Notes under the pieces: model-generated | Databases searched by the model: none | What the model was told of the DNA's origin: nothing | The model's input: the letters and a program-made list of their open reading frames with translations, nothing else | Shown: positions 37,089 through 38,372 of the stretch, in pieces | How positions within the stretch are numbered: the first letter of the stretch is position 1 | How the letters are laid out: each line of letters begins with the position of its first letter | Source: Dehalococcoidales bacterium | Lineage (GTDB): Bacteria; Chloroflexota; Dehalococcoidia; Dehalococcoidales; BS750m-G39 | Direction of reading: 5' to 3' | Assembly (NCBI GenBank): GCA_016783245.1 | Contig: JADHWY010000006.1 | Location: 1 to 38,372 of the forward strand | DNA: 38,372 nucleotides | Translations under genes and position numbers: made by a program

Positions 37089-37814
37089 CTATGTCAACCT
37101 CAATAGGGCAAAAAACTCCCTATTCCCGGAAGCACCAAGGATAGGTGAAGCCACCAGTCCCCCCAACCTGAAGCCATGGTCTATCATCCAGGCAATAAAC
37201 CGCCCTAGAACCCTGGCATGCACCTGAGGCTGCTTGACTATACCCCCCTTACCCACCTCATCCCGTCTTGCCTCAAACTGCGGTTTGATGAGTACCAATA
37301 AATAACCACTATCCTTCAACAACTGAGCTACAGAGGGTATCACCTTCTCCACCGAGATAAAGGACAAATCCATAGTAGCCAAATCTACCTTTTCTGTCAG
37401 AGAGATAGGATAGCGGGCATTCACCCGCTCCATAACCACCACCCGCCTATCCTGCCTCAAGCGGTAGTCTAGCTGGCCATAGCCCACATCTATGGCATAA
37501 ACCCGGCTTGCCCCCCGCTTGAGCAGGCAATCGGTAAAGCCACCGGTTGAGGCACCAATATCAGCCACCACCTTAGAGGAGACATCAAGCTGAAATTTAT
37601 CCAGGGCATAGTCAAGCTTGAGCCCACCACGACCGACAAAAGGAGGCGGCTCAAGAAGGGTAATTGCCACCTCCTCAGCAACCAGAGTTCCAGGCTTAAT
37701 AGCAGCTTTCCCATTTACCACCACCTCCCCCGCCATAATTAAAGCCTGTGCCTTAGCCCGGCTCTCCACCAGTCCTCTATCCACCAGTAAGCTATCAATC
37801 CTACGCTTTGCCAA
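37089..37814 (-). CDS. tlyA: TlyA family rRNA methyltransferase/putative hemolysin
   Basis: RRIDSLLVDRGLVESRAKAQALIMAGEVVVNGK S4 domain; VADIGASTGGFTDCLLKRGASRVYAIDVGYGQLDYRLRQDRRV FtsJ-like domain. Confidence 0.95.
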   Translation of the reverse strand: MAKRRIDSLLVDRGLVESRAKAQALIMAGEVVVNGKAAIKPGTLVAEEVAITLLEPPPFVGRGGLKLDYALDKFQLDVSSKVVADIGASTGGFTDCLLKRGASRVYAIDVGYGQLDYRLRQDRRVVVMERVNARYPISLTEKVDLATMDLSFISVEKVIPSVAQLLKDSGYLLVLIKPQFEARRDEVGKGGIVKQPQVHARVLGRFIAWMIDHGFRLGGLVASPILGASGNREFFALLRLT

Positions 37815-37975
37815 TTATTAACCACCCGCCAACGATTCCCTCTTCACGCTCATTCGGCATCGTTATAATAGCAATGATGCTCAGTGAAAGCAAAAACTCC
37901 CAATGCTTGAGTCTATTGCTCACTATAGACATCGTCATCCTTTATTTAGTAATATTACCAGTAAGGTAAAATAAA

Positions 37976-38372
37976 TTGTACGATATTATCAAGAAAGAAT
38001 TCGTTAAACTGATAAACGAGAACGGACTCCAAGGAGAGAAGGTCATAATTCGGGCAACCCCCCTCTCCCCCCAGCAGGCTATTGGCAACCCGGAGGACAA
38101 GGACTACCCGCTGGTTACAGGTGTCGAGCGCCTGATGCAGGCTGAGTTCAGAGATTCCCTGGGGCAAGCATTCACTGACATGTATGGTGACTTTAGCGGC
38201 AGGCTATCTGATATTGTAGAAATGGATTTGAAAAACAATTTCAAGAGAGCCATATTTATCTCCAGCCTCAATGCAGTAATGAGGCATCTAGGACTAATAA
38301 CCAAGACAATACACTGCAGGAATAACCAGCCCAGAGAGTGTAGCTATGAACTGGTAAGGTATATAGAGGAAA
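37976..38372 (+). CDS. Partial gene, DUF364/DUF4213 (Rossmann-like, heavy-metal-chelation) family candidate; runs off the window
   Basis: From TTG 37976: MYDIIKKEFVKLINENGLQGEKVIIRATPLSPQQAIGNPEDKDYPLVTGVERLMQAEFRDSLGQAFTDMYGDFSGRLSDIVEMDLKNNFKRAIFISSLNAVMRHLGLITKTIHCRNNQPRECSYELVRYIEE, open to the window end; AAGG upstream. Not in the ORF track. Confidence 0.75.
   Translation, partial: MYDIIKKEFVKLINENGLQGEKVIIRATPLSPQQAIGNPEDKDYPLVTGVERLMQAEFRDSLGQAFTDMYGDFSGRLSDIVEMDLKNNFKRAIFISSLNAVMRHLGLITKTIHCRNNQPRECSYELVRYIEE

Noticed and set aside
1-38372. CRISPR array, tRNA/rRNA genes, prophage or transposase
   Set aside because: No regularly spaced repeats, no cloverleaf or rRNA sequence recognised, and no transposase/integrase/phage ORFs seen.

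Overview
This 38.4 kb window reads as a gene-dense bacterial chromosome segment. Gene content and repeat style suggest Chloroflexota/Dehalococcoidia-like, but that is inference only. Most of it is housekeeping: asd(partial)-dapB-pnp-rpsO; an M20 amidohydrolase plus a three-gene 2-hydroxyacyl-CoA dehydratase activase-type module; plsX-trxA-trxB; rplI-dnaB-dnaD-like-dnaC-like; an HNH endonuclease; ricT-holB-lysA; an M16 peptidase; groESL with a perfect CIRCE; tsaD; CNNM/CBS-DUF2344-M48-phosphatase-tilS; a nicotinamidase/NAPRTase fusion; purH-purM-purF; an alpha/beta hydrolase; tlyA; and a partial DUF364/DUF4213-like gene. No tRNA, rRNA or CRISPR array was recognised. The most unusual observations are: (1) a compact putative regulon at 21.88-22.39 kb, with a small XRE regulator and three ACAC-N6-GTGT palindromes, two of them placed identically inside TTGACA-N17-TAnAAT promoters, next to a truncated DUF72 gene and a DUF2851 gene; (2) a diverged ~77 bp tandem duplication of the dnaB 3' end / dnaD-like 5' end; (3) a likely ATT start codon for purM; (4) a fused nicotinamidase-NAPRTase; (5) a split, translationally coupled activase module with no adjacent dehydratase; (6) a 14-aa x3 Lys/Glu/Pro repeat tail on ribosomal protein L9; and (7) several imperfect-palindrome intergenic repeats.
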